A model generated the notes under the pieces. The model was not told the origin of the DNA. It saw only the letters and a program-made list of their open reading frames with translations, and did no database searches. Of a stretch of 64,000 nt of DNA, positions 8,787-17,659 are shown in pieces (within the stretch, counting starts at the first letter, position 1; each line of letters begins with the position of its first letter). The DNA is from Planctomycetota bacterium (GTDB taxonomy: Bacteria > Planctomycetota > UBA1135 > GCA-002686595): NCBI GenBank assembly GCA_020638835.1, contig JACKHV010000005.1:248001-312000 (forward strand), given 5' to 3'. Made by a program: the position numbers and the translations under genes.

Positions 8787-8824
8787 TCGAGCGGGGTGAG
8801 CGACGGGTGCGTCGCGGGCAAGGG

Positions 8825-9364
8825 CTAGCCCTTGTTCTCGAACATGCTGGCCAGCGGGCGGGCGAGTTCGCCCATCGTGCCCGTCGCGATCGAGTAGGCG
8901 ACCGGGAGCACGACGACCAGCAGCAGGGAGGTCGCGATCAGGGCGAAGCGGATGCCCATGCCCTCGACCTCTTCCTCCTCCACGACGGCGGCGGCGCGGG
9001 CCCCCGAGCGGCGTGTGGGAGCGGCCGTGATCACTTCTTCCTCGTCGTCCAGGTCGATCTCGCCGACGTCTTCCACATCGTCGTCGATGATCGTGTCGGC
9101 GGTCGAGATCTCCTCCGTCGCCATGCCGGCTTCACCGAGGTCCTCGTCCTCGAAGACGAGCTCTTCCTCGACGCCTCCCAGGTCGACGACTTCGCCGCCG
9201 GACAGCTCGTCGCGCAGCGCCTTCACGTCGGACTGGCGCAGCTTCATCGTGTCGCCTTCGCGGAAGGCGCGGATCTCGCCTTCGGAGACCAGGCGCTTCA
9301 GCTCTTCTTCCTTGAGCCGCAGTTCGTCCAGGGCCTCATCGAAGCTGTAGTACTCGTCAGCCAC
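8825..9364 (-). CDS. Membrane-anchored excisionase-type (MerR-like) HTH protein
   Basis: 179 residues. The N-terminus (about 5-55: YYSFDEALDELRLKEEELKR, EGEIRAFREGDTMKLR) matches the small helix-turn-helix of excisionase/MerR-type proteins. A very acidic linker follows (about 58-135, many D and E). One transmembrane helix near residues 143-165 (ALIATSLLLVVVLPVAYSIA) precedes a short tail. The HTH should face the cytoplasm, giving a DNA-binding domain tied to the membrane. GTG start with AAGGAG nine bases upstream. It is last in the pil/CBS gene run. No function can be assigned from sequence. Confidence 0.75.
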   Translation of the reverse strand: MADEYYSFDEALDELRLKEEELKRLVSEGEIRAFREGDTMKLRQSDVKALRDELSGGEVVDLGGVEEELVFEDEDLGEAGMATEEISTADTIIDDDVEDVGEIDLDDEEEVITAAPTRRSGARAAAVVEEEEVEGMGIRFALIATSLLLVVVLPVAYSIATGTMGELARPLASMFENKG

Positions 9365-9474
9365 GTCGGGTGCTCCTTGAGTGGGATGTGTTCGGGGGTG
9401 GGGTTGAGGGGTGGGCCGCGTCCGAAGGGGGTCTCGGGCGTGGTGTGCGGGGAGGGATCCGAGCGCCGGTCGGA

Positions 9475-9909
9475 TCAGCGGGGCGGGTTCGCGGGCGGCA
9501 AGTCGGCGAACTGTTCCTCGAGGTCCTTGTACTTGTACTCGGACTTGTCGTTCAGACCGTCGAGCTGCAGGTCGAGCGCGATGTTGCGCGCGCCGACGAG
9601 GCGCACGCCTTGGCTGCTGCCGGATCCGCCGGAGGCCTGGTAGACCGCGAGGTGCGGGTTGACCGTGTCGATCAGGTAGAGGATCGACGCACCGGTGATG
9701 TCGATGCCCGTCACCGCGATCATGCGGTTGTTCGAGTCGGCCGTGGCGTAGCCCGCGAGCCCCATCGGCTGGGTCTGCGTCTGGGTCTGCGGCGGCGTCG
9801 TCGTGCCCCCGCCCTGCTTGGCGGAGGGTTCGATCGCGAGGCCGATCAGGGCGAGCGCACTGCCGGCGGCGAGCAGCCAGCCTTGCTTCCGGTGGAGGGT
9901 CGATGTCAT
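9475..9909 (-). CDS. Small secreted protein of unknown function
   Basis: 144 residues. An N-terminal hydrophobic segment (residues 10-27) reads as a signal peptide or anchor. A Gln/Thr/Pro-rich linker follows (TTTPPQTQTQTQP), then a compact domain of about 85 residues (GYATADSNNRMIAVTGIDIT, LYLIDTVNPHLAVYQASGG). I do not recognise the family; the 'personalised-value then stringent conversion' look of the domain suggests a beta-rich fold. It lies 86 bases after the second CBS protein gene and 110 before the HTH gene, so it is likely co-transcribed with them. Confidence 0.65.
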   Translation of the reverse strand: MTSTLHRKQGWLLAAGSALALIGLAIEPSAKQGGGTTTPPQTQTQTQPMGLAGYATADSNNRMIAVTGIDITGASILYLIDTVNPHLAVYQASGGSGSSQGVRLVGARNIALDLQLDGLNDKSEYKYKDLEEQFADLPPANPPR

Positions 9910-9995
9910 CGTCGAGGGGCGGGCCGCGCGGGCCCGACGGAGGGGCGATATCCTAGCGGCAGGGTCCGGTTGCCACCAAGCACCGATTTCCTGCC

Positions 9996-10967
9996 CTACC
10001 AGTCCCCGAGGTCGCCCGAGATCTCCTCGAGCAGGTCCTTCAGCGTGACCAGCCCGAGGGGCGCCTCGGGCGGGCCCACGACCGCCAGGCGTCCGCCGGA
10101 GATGCGCAGGCGCAGCAGCGCGCGGTGCACGGAGAGCTCGGGGTCGAGGTGCGGCACCGCCCGGCGATGCGCGAGGACGGGACCCGCGGACCGCTCCGCC
10201 AACACGTCGAGCTGATGCAGGTAACCGGTGACCGCCCCCGCGGAGCAAACCGGCAGGCGCGTGTGGCTCGTGACCTCGACCGCACGGCGTTGGTCGTCGT
10301 CCGAGGCGTCGGCGTCGAGGAAGCGCACGTCTTTCCAGGGTACCATCGCGCGGCGCACCGGGATCGACTGCAGGGACAGGGCGTTGCGCGCCAGCTCGAC
10401 GGCGTGGGGCGTGATCTCGCCGGACCCGGCGCCCTCGTCGAGCACCGAGAGCAGGGCCGCGCGCTGGGGACCGTCGACGGCGCGCTCCCCCACGATGCCG
10501 CTGATCCGCTCGACGAGGTGCGTCATGCCGCGCAGCAACAGAACCAGCGGCGAGAAGATCACCAGGCTCGCGAGCACGCCGGGACCGCAGGTGCCCATCA
10601 AGCGGTGCGGGTGCCGTCTGTAGAGTTCCTTCGGGAGCGCCTCGCCGAAGTAGAAGGCGAAGGGAGTCAGGCCGAGCGCCAGGATCGTCTGGCGTCCTCC
10701 CGGACCGAAGCCCCACTGCTCGAGCTGGTGGTCGAGGACCCAGGTGGCGAGCTCGAGTCCGAGCGTCGTGCCGATCAACATCGTGATCAGCACCCACGCG
10801 TCGCGGCGCACGAGCGCCAGCAGGATGCGCGCGCTGCGGCCGCCGTGCCGCGCCTCCACCTCGAGGCGCGCGCGCGAGAGGCTGTACAGCCCGGTCTCGC
10901 AGCCGGAGTAGAAGCCCTCCATCACGACGAAGAGCGCGGCGAGCAGCAGGGCGACGATGGAAGTCAT
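9996..10967 (-). CDS. DUF21/CNNM-type membrane protein with CBS pair, short form
   Basis: 323 residues. The N-terminal membrane domain (about 1-165) has the DUF21 signature with a YSGCETGLYSLSRARL start and FYFGEALPKELYR. The rest holds a CBS pair (RRAMVPWKDVRFLD and TRLPVCSAGAVTGYLHQLDV, then AVVGPPEAPLGLVTLKDLLE). These proteins relate to CorB/CNNM magnesium transporters and to the hemolysin-C-like group. Unlike its neighbour it ends right after the CBS domains and lacks the CorC/HlyC tail. Its ATG overlaps the stop of the upstream paralogue (ATGA), suggesting the two are made in step and may form a heteromer. Confidence 0.88.
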   Translation of the reverse strand: MTSIVALLLAALFVVMEGFYSGCETGLYSLSRARLEVEARHGGRSARILLALVRRDAWVLITMLIGTTLGLELATWVLDHQLEQWGFGPGGRQTILALGLTPFAFYFGEALPKELYRRHPHRLMGTCGPGVLASLVIFSPLVLLLRGMTHLVERISGIVGERAVDGPQRAALLSVLDEGAGSGEITPHAVELARNALSLQSIPVRRAMVPWKDVRFLDADASDDDQRRAVEVTSHTRLPVCSAGAVTGYLHQLDVLAERSAGPVLAHRRAVPHLDPELSVHRALLRLRISGGRLAVVGPPEAPLGLVTLKDLLEEISGDLGDW

Positions 10968-12187
10968 CGGACGCTCCCCCCCGACGTCGCCGAGATGTCG
11001 AGCTGCACGATGCGGCGGCCGCGCAGTTCCTGGACCTCGAAGCGCAGGGGGCCGATCTCGAGCGTCTCGCCGACGCGGGGGATGTGGCCGAGTTCGGCGG
11101 TGACGAAGCCGCCGACGGTCTCGAACTCGGTCGGCACGATGCGCGTGCCGAATTCCTCGTTCCAATCGCGCACGGAGAGCGCGCCGGAGACGCGGTAGCG
11201 ACCTTCGCCGAGCGGCACGACGGGTCGGTCGCGTTCTTCGCCTTCGACGCGCAGGTCGCCCACGATCTCCTCGAAGACGTCCTCGATCGTCACGACGCCC
11301 GCGGTCCCGCCCCACTCGTCGACTACGACGGCTTCCGTCGCGCGGTCGGCGCGGAACTCGTGCAGCAGGTCGAGCACGCGCGCCACCTCGGGCACGAACT
11401 TGACGGGCATGACGAGCTGCGAGATCGGTTTCTCGGGGTTCAGCAAGAGATCGCGCAGGCGCACGCAGCCGAGGACCTGGTCCACGTCGCCGTCGACGAC
11501 GGGCAGCCAGCTCATGTGCCGCTGCAGCGCCTGTTCGACGAGGTCGCCCAGCTCCGCCTGCACGTCGAGCAGCAGGCAGTCGACGCGCGGCGTCATGATC
11601 TCGCGTACACGGATCTCCTCGAGTTCGATGATCTCGCCGAGCATCGCCGCCTCGTCGCGCTCGAGCAGGCCGTCCTTCGCCGACTTCGCGAGGACTTGCT
11701 CGAGCATCTCGGAGCTGATCCCGACGGCCTCCGGAACGTGCGTGTCGAGCGCCTTGAAGAGCAGCTCGAGGCTCCACGTCACCGTGGCGCGCACTGGTGC
11801 AAGGATGCTCACCAGCACGCCGATCGGAACGGCGAGCGCGCGCGAGATACCGACGGGCGCGCGGTAGGCGATGCTCTTCGGCAGGATCTCGCCCAGGAGA
11901 AGCAGCGCGACCAGGGCGACGAAGCCCGTGATCACCACGGCCCGCGGACCGTCGCCGTAGCGCAGGCGCGAGGCGACGGCGAAGAACAGCACGTTCACGA
12001 GCATGTTGCCGAGCAACACAGTGACGAGCAGGTCGCGCGGCGCGGCGAGCAGGCGACGCACGCGGTGCCCCGCGTGGTCGAGATTCGCGCGGCTCAAGCT
12101 GAACATCGCCGTCTCCGACGCGCTGAAGGCGGCGGAGCAGGCCGCGAGCACGGCGAGCAGCAACCAAAGGTGCGCTTGATCTCCCAT
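10964..12187 (-). CDS. DUF21/CNNM-CBS-CorC/HlyC membrane protein
   Basis: 407 residues with the full family layout. The DUF21 membrane domain (about 1-180) shows FSASETAMFSLSRANLDHAG and LLGEILPKSIAYR. A CBS pair follows (REIMTPRVDCLLLD, MSWLPVVDGDVDQVLG, AVVVDEWGGTAGVVTIEDVF) and then a CorC/HlyC domain at the C-terminus (RYRVSGALSVRDWNEEFG, VGGFVTAELGHIPRVGE). Related proteins export or regulate Mg2+/Co2+. Start and stop codons overlap with the histidine kinase gene upstream and the shorter paralogue downstream. Confidence 0.92.
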   Translation of the reverse strand: MGDQAHLWLLLAVLAACSAAFSASETAMFSLSRANLDHAGHRVRRLLAAPRDLLVTVLLGNMLVNVLFFAVASRLRYGDGPRAVVITGFVALVALLLLGEILPKSIAYRAPVGISRALAVPIGVLVSILAPVRATVTWSLELLFKALDTHVPEAVGISSEMLEQVLAKSAKDGLLERDEAAMLGEIIELEEIRVREIMTPRVDCLLLDVQAELGDLVEQALQRHMSWLPVVDGDVDQVLGCVRLRDLLLNPEKPISQLVMPVKFVPEVARVLDLLHEFRADRATEAVVVDEWGGTAGVVTIEDVFEEIVGDLRVEGEERDRPVVPLGEGRYRVSGALSVRDWNEEFGTRIVPTEFETVGGFVTAELGHIPRVGETLEIGPLRFEVQELRGRRIVQLDISATSGGSVR

Positions 12188-13668
12188 CAGGACGGACCGC
12201 CGCCGCTCGGGAAGTGCAGCTCGACGCGGAATCCGTCGCCGGGCGTACTGGAGAGGCGCACGGACCCACCGTGCGCGCGCGCGATGTTGTGCACGAGCGC
12301 GAGGCCGAGCCCGGTGCCCTTGCCGACTTCCTTGGTCGTGTAGAAGAGGTCCGAGACGCGCTCCAGCTGGGCCGCCGGCACGCCCGGTCCGTCGTCCGAG
12401 ACGACGATCACGCTCTCGTCGGCCTCGCGGCGCACCTCGACGTCGACGCGGCCACCCTTGCCGCGTTCCTCCAGCGCATCGAGCGCGTTCACCAGTAGGT
12501 TCAGCACCGCTTGTCCGACTTCGCTGCTGGAGCCGACGACGAGCGCGGGGCCGCCGGACTCGTGCAGCAGGATCGTCACGCCGAGCCCGGCGGCGCGGTG
12601 TGCCACCAGCGCGACGGCGTCGCGCGTCGGTTCGGCGAGCGCGAAGGGCGTGTCGTCCGCCGCGCGCGGCGTGAGGCGCAGCAGCTTGGAGACGGTCTCG
12701 CGGATGCGTTCGAGGCCGCCCTGCAAGAGGTCGTGGTAGCGGCGACGCTTCTCGGGCTCGATTTGGTCGCGCCGCAGGACGTCGACGGCGTTCAGCATCC
12801 CGCCGAGTGGGTTGTTGATCTCGTGCGCGATGCCCGCGGCGAGCTCGCCCATCGCGGCGAGGCGCCGTTCGCGCAGCACCGCCGCTTCCGCCTCGCGCGC
12901 TTGCGCGGTCGCGCGCGCGACCTCTTCCTCGAGGTGCTCGTGGTATCCGCGCACCTCCGCCGCCATCTGGTTGAAGCTGCGCACCAGGTCGGTGATCTCG
13001 CCGGACTCGCTCGGGACCTCGAGGTGCACGCCGAATTCGCCGGCGGCGAGGCGTTGCGAGCCTTCGGCCAGACGCTCGAGCGGATCGAGCACCGAACGGC
13101 GCAGCACCGCGAAGCTGCCCAGCGACAGCAGGAGCGTCGTCGCCGCGAACCACGGCAGCAGCAGCGACAGGAGCTCGCGCGCGCCGGTGCGGTCCGGCAG
13201 CTGGTACCAGCAACCGCCCCAGACACGACCGAGACGATCGACGATCGGCAAGGAAACGCCGCCGTGCGGGCCTTCGAGCGCCGAACCGACCGAGATCGCG
13301 TCCGCGAGCGAGCGGTAGATCGTCGCGACCTCGAAGGTCGACTCGCGCTGCACGCTGCCGAGCGGGAAGAGCACCACGGCGCGGTCACCGAGCTCACCGC
13401 GCGGCCCGAAGTCGAGGTTCGCGCGCACGACGACGGCGTCCTCGAAGAGCTGCCAGTAGCCGAGCTCCAGGATCTCGCCGATGCGCGCCCGGCCGTCGGG
13501 GCCGATGGACGAGGCGAGCGCGGAGTTGAGCACTTCGCCCGCGCGGTCCACGCTACGCGCGCGGTCGTCCGCGACGCGTCCGGTGACGTACGCGAAGACC
13601 GCGCCGAAGATCAGCAGGTTCACCACCAGCACGGCGACGAACACGCGTTGCCTCAGGGAGAGCCTCAT
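12187..13668 (-). CDS. Membrane-bound sensor histidine kinase
   Basis: 493 residues. One transmembrane helix at about 10-28, an extracytoplasmic sensor domain to about 165, a second helix near 170-190 (LLLPWFAATTLLLSLGSFAV), a HAMP domain (RSVLDPLERLAEGSQRL), a coiled coil, then the kinase. Visible boxes: H box GIAHEINNPLGGM with the phospho-accepting His, N box LNLLVNALDA, G1 SDDGPGV, F LFYTTKE and G2 GKGTGLGLAL. No response regulator lies next to it. It sits between the pilC-like gene (77 bases upstream) and the CBS pair (overlapping stop/start), so it may sense envelope state for the surface machinery; that link is inference. Confidence 0.92.
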   Translation of the reverse strand: MRLSLRQRVFVAVLVVNLLIFGAVFAYVTGRVADDRARSVDRAGEVLNSALASSIGPDGRARIGEILELGYWQLFEDAVVVRANLDFGPRGELGDRAVVLFPLGSVQRESTFEVATIYRSLADAISVGSALEGPHGGVSLPIVDRLGRVWGGCWYQLPDRTGARELLSLLLPWFAATTLLLSLGSFAVLRRSVLDPLERLAEGSQRLAAGEFGVHLEVPSESGEITDLVRSFNQMAAEVRGYHEHLEEEVARATAQAREAEAAVLRERRLAAMGELAAGIAHEINNPLGGMLNAVDVLRRDQIEPEKRRRYHDLLQGGLERIRETVSKLLRLTPRAADDTPFALAEPTRDAVALVAHRAAGLGVTILLHESGGPALVVGSSSEVGQAVLNLLVNALDALEERGKGGRVDVEVRREADESVIVVSDDGPGVPAAQLERVSDLFYTTKEVGKGTGLGLALVHNIARAHGGSVRLSSTPGDGFRVELHFPSGGGPS

Positions 13669-13745
13669 GCGATCCCCCGCCCCGCGGCGTGCCTCGCCGC
13701 GATCCAGCTGGTTCCCCTGGGATCTGGGTCGTTCATCCGCGTCGA

Positions 13746-14885
13746 TCAGGTGCCGCCGAGCGTGCTCATGATCGTGAGCAGCGGCATGAACAGCGCGACG
13801 ACGATGAAGCCCACGAGCACGGCGATGACGACGAGCATCAGCGGCTCGATCAGCTTGAACATCGCGTCGATCTTGCGGTCGACCTGCGTCTCGTACGCGT
13901 CGGCGACCTTGATCAGCATGTTGTCGAGTTCACCGGTCTCCTCGCCGACGTCCACCATGTTGACGACCATGTCGTCGAAGACGCCCGACTCGCCCATCGG
14001 GCGCGCGAGGCCTTCGCCTTCGCGAACCGTGCGGCGGATGTCCTCGACCGCACCCTTCAGGACCTCGTTGCCGGTCGTGTCGCGCACGATCTCGAGCGCT
14101 TCGAGGTGCGGAACGCCCGCTTGCACGAGCGTGCCGAAGGTGCGCGAGAAGGCCGCGATCAACGCCGTGCTCAGCACGTTGCCCATGATCGGCAGCTTGA
14201 GCAGCAAGCGGTGCACGCCGTAGCGGTACCCGCCGCCCTTGCGCATGGCGGCGCCGTGCATCATGAACAGCAGCACGGGCAGGCCGAAGACGAGGTACCA
14301 GTACGAGACGACGAAGTCGCTGACGTCGAGCAGGATCTGCGTGATCGGCGGCAGCGAGACGTTGAACGACCGGAAGATCTCCTGGAACTTCGGGATCACG
14401 AAGACGATCACCGCGGAGACCACGCCGAGCGCGACGACGAGGATCACCGACGGATAGATCAGCGCGCCGCGGACGGTCGACTTGATCGCCGCCGCCTTCT
14501 CGCGGAAGTCGGCGAGCCGCCGCAGCACGCGGTCGAGCACACCACCCGCCTCGCCGGCGCGCACCATGCTGGAGAAGAGCGAGTCGAAACAGCGCGGGTG
14601 CTTGCCCATCGCCTCCGACAGCGGGAGGCCGCCGGCGACGTCTTCCGTGACCTCGGCGAGCACGTCCTTGAACGGACCTGGGCGCGTCTGTCCTTCCAGG
14701 ATGGTCAGCGCCTTCACGACGGGGATGCCGGCCTCCGACAGCGTCGAGAGCTGGACCGTGAAGTCCGTGACGAGCTGCGCGGGGACGCGCCCGCCGCGGC
14801 GGCGCTTGGGAGCCGCGGCGGCGGTGGGTCCGGCGGATCCCGCGCCCGTGGCGGTCTGAGCTGTGCGGCGGATCTTCTTGGCCAT
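13746..14885 (-). CDS. Type II secretion/type IV pilus platform protein (PilC/GspF)
   Basis: 379 residues. Two T2SSF cytoplasmic domains (about 40-160 and 240-360) separated by membrane helices (VILVVALGVVSAVIVFVIP, YLVFGLPVLLFMM) and ending in a third helix. Typical signatures: FTVQLSTLSEAGIPVVKAL, FDSLFSSMVRAGEAGGVLD and VVNMVDVGEETGELDNML. A basic Ala-rich N-terminal tail of about 35 residues precedes the fold. It is the inner-membrane platform on which the neighbouring ATPases act to extend or retract a pilus, or drive a pseudopilus. Confidence 0.93.
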   Translation of the reverse strand: MAKKIRRTAQTATGAGSAGPTAAAAPKRRRGGRVPAQLVTDFTVQLSTLSEAGIPVVKALTILEGQTRPGPFKDVLAEVTEDVAGGLPLSEAMGKHPRCFDSLFSSMVRAGEAGGVLDRVLRRLADFREKAAAIKSTVRGALIYPSVILVVALGVVSAVIVFVIPKFQEIFRSFNVSLPPITQILLDVSDFVVSYWYLVFGLPVLLFMMHGAAMRKGGGYRYGVHRLLLKLPIMGNVLSTALIAAFSRTFGTLVQAGVPHLEALEIVRDTTGNEVLKGAVEDIRRTVREGEGLARPMGESGVFDDMVVNMVDVGEETGELDNMLIKVADAYETQVDRKIDAMFKLIEPLMLVVIAVLVGFIVVALFMPLLTIMSTLGGT

Positions 14886-14918
14886 CTTCGGTGAGAGCTG
14901 GGTGACTGGCGGCGGGGA

Positions 14919-16583
14919 TCAGAGCGTGGTTTCGCGCAGGACTTCTTCGATCGTAGTGCGCCCCTCGGTCACGGCGCGCAGGCCGCTCTGGCGCAGAGAG
15001 CGCATGCCGGATCGCGTCGCGGCGTCGCGCAGGTCCTGAGCGCCGGCGCCTTCGAGGATCGCGCGACGGATCTCCTCGTCGATGCGCATGATCTCGTAGA
15101 TGCCCATGCGCCCCTTGTAGCCGGTGTGGTGGCAGACCTCGCAGCCCTTGCCGTAGTGCAAGGTCGCGCCGCGCAGCGACTCGCCGTCGGGGCCGAGTTC
15201 GATCAGCACTTCCTCGTCGGGCGTGTACGACAGCTTGCAGTCGGGGCAGATGGTGCGCACGAGGCGCTGCGCGATGATCGCTTCCAGCGTCGCCGAGATC
15301 AGGAACGGCTGCACGCCCATGTCGACGAGGCGCGTGACGGTGCTGGGCGCGTCGTTCGTGTGGATCGTCGAGAATACGGTGTGGCCGGTCAAGCTGGCTT
15401 CGACGGCCGTCGTCGCGGTCTCCTCGTCGCGGATCTCGCCGACCAGGATCTTGTCCGGGTCCTGGCGCAGCACCGTGCGCAGGACTTGCGCGTAGCTCAC
15501 GCCGATGTCGTCGTTGATCGGGACCTGCACGATGCCCTGCATGTCGTACTCGACCGGATCCTCGACCGTGATGATCTTGATCGTCTCGTCCTTGGCTTCC
15601 TGCAGCATCGCGTAGAGCGTCGTCGTCTTGCCCGAACCCGTCGGGCCCGTGACGAGCACGATGCCGTGCGGCAGTTGGGTCAGCGCGCGCAGGGCGCTCT
15701 CCTCCTCGGCGATCAGGCCGAGCGCGGCGAGCTCGAGGTTCACCGTCGAGCGGTCGAGCACGCGCATCACGCAGCCTTCGCCCGAGATGCCGGGGAGCGT
15801 CGCGACACGCAGGTCGACCGCGCGGCCGTCGATGACGAGCTCGATGCGGCCGTCCTGCGGCAGGCGGTTCTCGGTGATGTCGAGGTTCGACATGACCTTG
15901 ATGCGCGAGACGAGCGGGATCGCGAGGTGCTTCGGCGGTCCTTCGATCTCGTAGAGCGAACCGTCGACGCGGTAGCGGATGCGGAATTCGTCGCCGAAGA
16001 CCTCGAAGTGCACGTCGCTGGCGCGGTCGCGCACCGCGCGGAAGAGGATCGAGTTGAGCAGGCGCGCGACCGGCTGGCTGGCCGCGGCCGACTCGAGGTC
16101 GACGCCGCGCACGGCGGCCGCCGCGTCGCTCATAGCGCTCGCCAAGTCTTCCTCGCCGTACAGCTCCCCCACCAGCTCGCGCAGGCGTTCCGCGTCGGCG
16201 AGGGCGCCGCGCACTTCGCAACCCGTGGTGAACGAGAGGTCTTCGAGCAGCGCGGTGTTGAGCGGATCGCCGATCGCCACGACAAGCGTCCCGCCCTCGA
16301 GGCGCAGCGGCAGCACGCCGTACGCGCGCGCCGTGCTCGAGTCGATCTTGGCGAGCGCTTCGTCGGTCGGCTGGAGTCCGTCGAGGTCGATCGACTCCAT
16401 GCCGGCCTGCTCGCCGAGAGCCGACACCACGTCGGCCTGCGTGCAGTGGCCCAACTCGACCAGGCACTGCCCGATCAAGCCGCCGTCGGCGCGCTGCACG
16501 CCGAGCGCTTCCTGGACGTGCCCCTCGCGGACCACGCCGCGGTCCTTGAGGATCTGTCCGAGGAGTCGACGCCCCTCGCTCAC
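14919..16583 (-). CDS. PilB/GspE-family assembly ATPase (first of two)
   Basis: 554 residues with GTG start; GGAGG lies seven bases upstream and the GTGA overlaps the pilT-like stop. Order: an N-terminal MshEN/GspE domain (RRLLGQILKDRGVV), a PAS-like N2 domain (IRYRVDGSLYEIEGPPKH), then the ATPase core. The core has Walker A GPTGSGKTTTLYAM, an Asp box (TVEDPVEYDMQGI), Walker B ILVGEIRDEETA and a His box (GHTVFSTIHTNDA). A tetracysteine zinc site (CPDCK and CEVC) lies between the boxes and the C-terminus. It powers pilus or pseudopilus polymerisation. Confidence 0.93.
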   Translation of the reverse strand: MSEGRRLLGQILKDRGVVREGHVQEALGVQRADGGLIGQCLVELGHCTQADVVSALGEQAGMESIDLDGLQPTDEALAKIDSSTARAYGVLPLRLEGGTLVVAIGDPLNTALLEDLSFTTGCEVRGALADAERLRELVGELYGEEDLASAMSDAAAAVRGVDLESAAASQPVARLLNSILFRAVRDRASDVHFEVFGDEFRIRYRVDGSLYEIEGPPKHLAIPLVSRIKVMSNLDITENRLPQDGRIELVIDGRAVDLRVATLPGISGEGCVMRVLDRSTVNLELAALGLIAEEESALRALTQLPHGIVLVTGPTGSGKTTTLYAMLQEAKDETIKIITVEDPVEYDMQGIVQVPINDDIGVSYAQVLRTVLRQDPDKILVGEIRDEETATTAVEASLTGHTVFSTIHTNDAPSTVTRLVDMGVQPFLISATLEAIIAQRLVRTICPDCKLSYTPDEEVLIELGPDGESLRGATLHYGKGCEVCHHTGYKGRMGIYEIMRIDEEIRRAILEGAGAQDLRDAATRSGMRSLRQSGLRAVTEGRTTIEEVLRETTL

Positions 16584-17632
16584 AGGCGCGCCTCCAGGTC
16601 CTTCGGATCTTGAGCGGCGTCGAACGCGACATCCGCCGTGATCAGGTCGCGGCGCACGAGGTCGAGCAGGTAGTCGTCGAGCGTGACCATGCCGAGGCGC
16701 CGCGACGTCTGGATCGTCGACTGGATCTTGTTCGTCTCGTTCTTGCGGATCAGGTTGCCGATGGCCGGCGTCATCAGCATGACCTCGAAGGCGGCGATGC
16801 GTCCGGTGCCGTCCTTGCGCGGCAGCAGCGCCTGCGAGATCACGCCGATCAACGACACGGACAGCTGCGCGCGGATCTGTTCCTGCTGGTTCGCGGGGAA
16901 GGCGTCGATGATGCGGTTCACGGTGCGCGCGCTGCCCGTCGTGTGCAGCGTGCCGAACACGAGGTGACCGGTCTCCGCGGCCGTGATCGCGGCCGAGATC
17001 GTCTCGAGGTCGCGCATCTCGCCGAGCAGGATCACGTCGGGGTCCTGGCGCAGCGCGCGTCGCATGGCCTCGGGGAAGTCGGGAACGTCGGTCCCGACCT
17101 CGCGCTGCGTGACCAAGCCCTTGCCGTGCGAGTGGAAGTACTCGATCGGGTCCTCGATCGTGATGATGTGTCGATCCTGGTTCTGGTTGATCCAGTCGAG
17201 CATCGTCGCGAGCGTCGTCGTCTTGCCCGAACCGGTGGGACCGGTGACGAGGACCAGGCCGCGCGGGCGGCGCAGCAGTTCCTGCACGGCCTCGGGCAGG
17301 CCGATCTCCTCGAAGGTCAAGAGGCGCGACGGGATCAGACGCAGGACCGCGGAGTAACGGCCCCGCTGCCGGAAGACGCTGGCGCGGAAGCGGTCGCCGC
17401 TCTGGTGCGCGATGCCGAAGTCGGTCGAGCCGACCGTCTGGATCTCCTGCCAGTGCTTCTCGTCGCACAGCTCACGGCACAGCGCTTCGGTGGCGGCATC
17501 GTCGAGCGTCTCGGGAGCGAGCGCGACCAGGTGCCCCTTCACGCGTCCGACCGGCGGCCGACCCGGGTTCAGGTGCAGGTCGGACGCGTCGCTGGAGATG
17601 GTCTTGTCGAGGAGTTCTTGGACGCCGGTCAT
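16580..17632 (-). CDS. pilT: Type IV pilus twitching/retraction ATPase PilT
   Basis: 350 residues, the normal PilT length. The N-terminal domain (SSDASDLHLNPGRPPVGRV) is followed by the ATPase core with Walker A GPTGSGKTTTLATML, Asp box ITIEDPIEYFHSHG, Walker B ILLGEMRDLETISAAI and His box HLVFGTLHTTGSARTVNRII. The retraction motif AIRNLIRE appears as AIGNLIRK. It depolymerises pili, which favours a true type IV pilus over a plain type II secretion system. It follows the second PilB-like gene by 27 bases and overlaps the first by four. Confidence 0.92.
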   Translation of the reverse strand: MTGVQELLDKTISSDASDLHLNPGRPPVGRVKGHLVALAPETLDDAATEALCRELCDEKHWQEIQTVGSTDFGIAHQSGDRFRASVFRQRGRYSAVLRLIPSRLLTFEEIGLPEAVQELLRRPRGLVLVTGPTGSGKTTTLATMLDWINQNQDRHIITIEDPIEYFHSHGKGLVTQREVGTDVPDFPEAMRRALRQDPDVILLGEMRDLETISAAITAAETGHLVFGTLHTTGSARTVNRIIDAFPANQQEQIRAQLSVSLIGVISQALLPRKDGTGRIAAFEVMLMTPAIGNLIRKNETNKIQSTIQTSRRLGMVTLDDYLLDLVRRDLITADVAFDAAQDPKDLEARL

Positions 17633-17659
17633 CGTGGAGCTTCGGGGTTCGGGCCAGGA

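Larger units (their letters stand above)
8346..8824. other. Intergenic region with REPIN-like repeats and a terminator (479 bp)
   Basis: No supported gene. Frames on both strands here simply translate the 92-bp repeat. The region holds the tandem repeat (8555-8737) and a perfect hairpin (8751-8786). Confidence 0.6.

Noticed and set aside
8342..8821. Open frame of 159 codons containing the 92-bp repeat
   Set aside because: The repeated peptide comes only from the REPIN-like DNA; no domain or start signal supports it.
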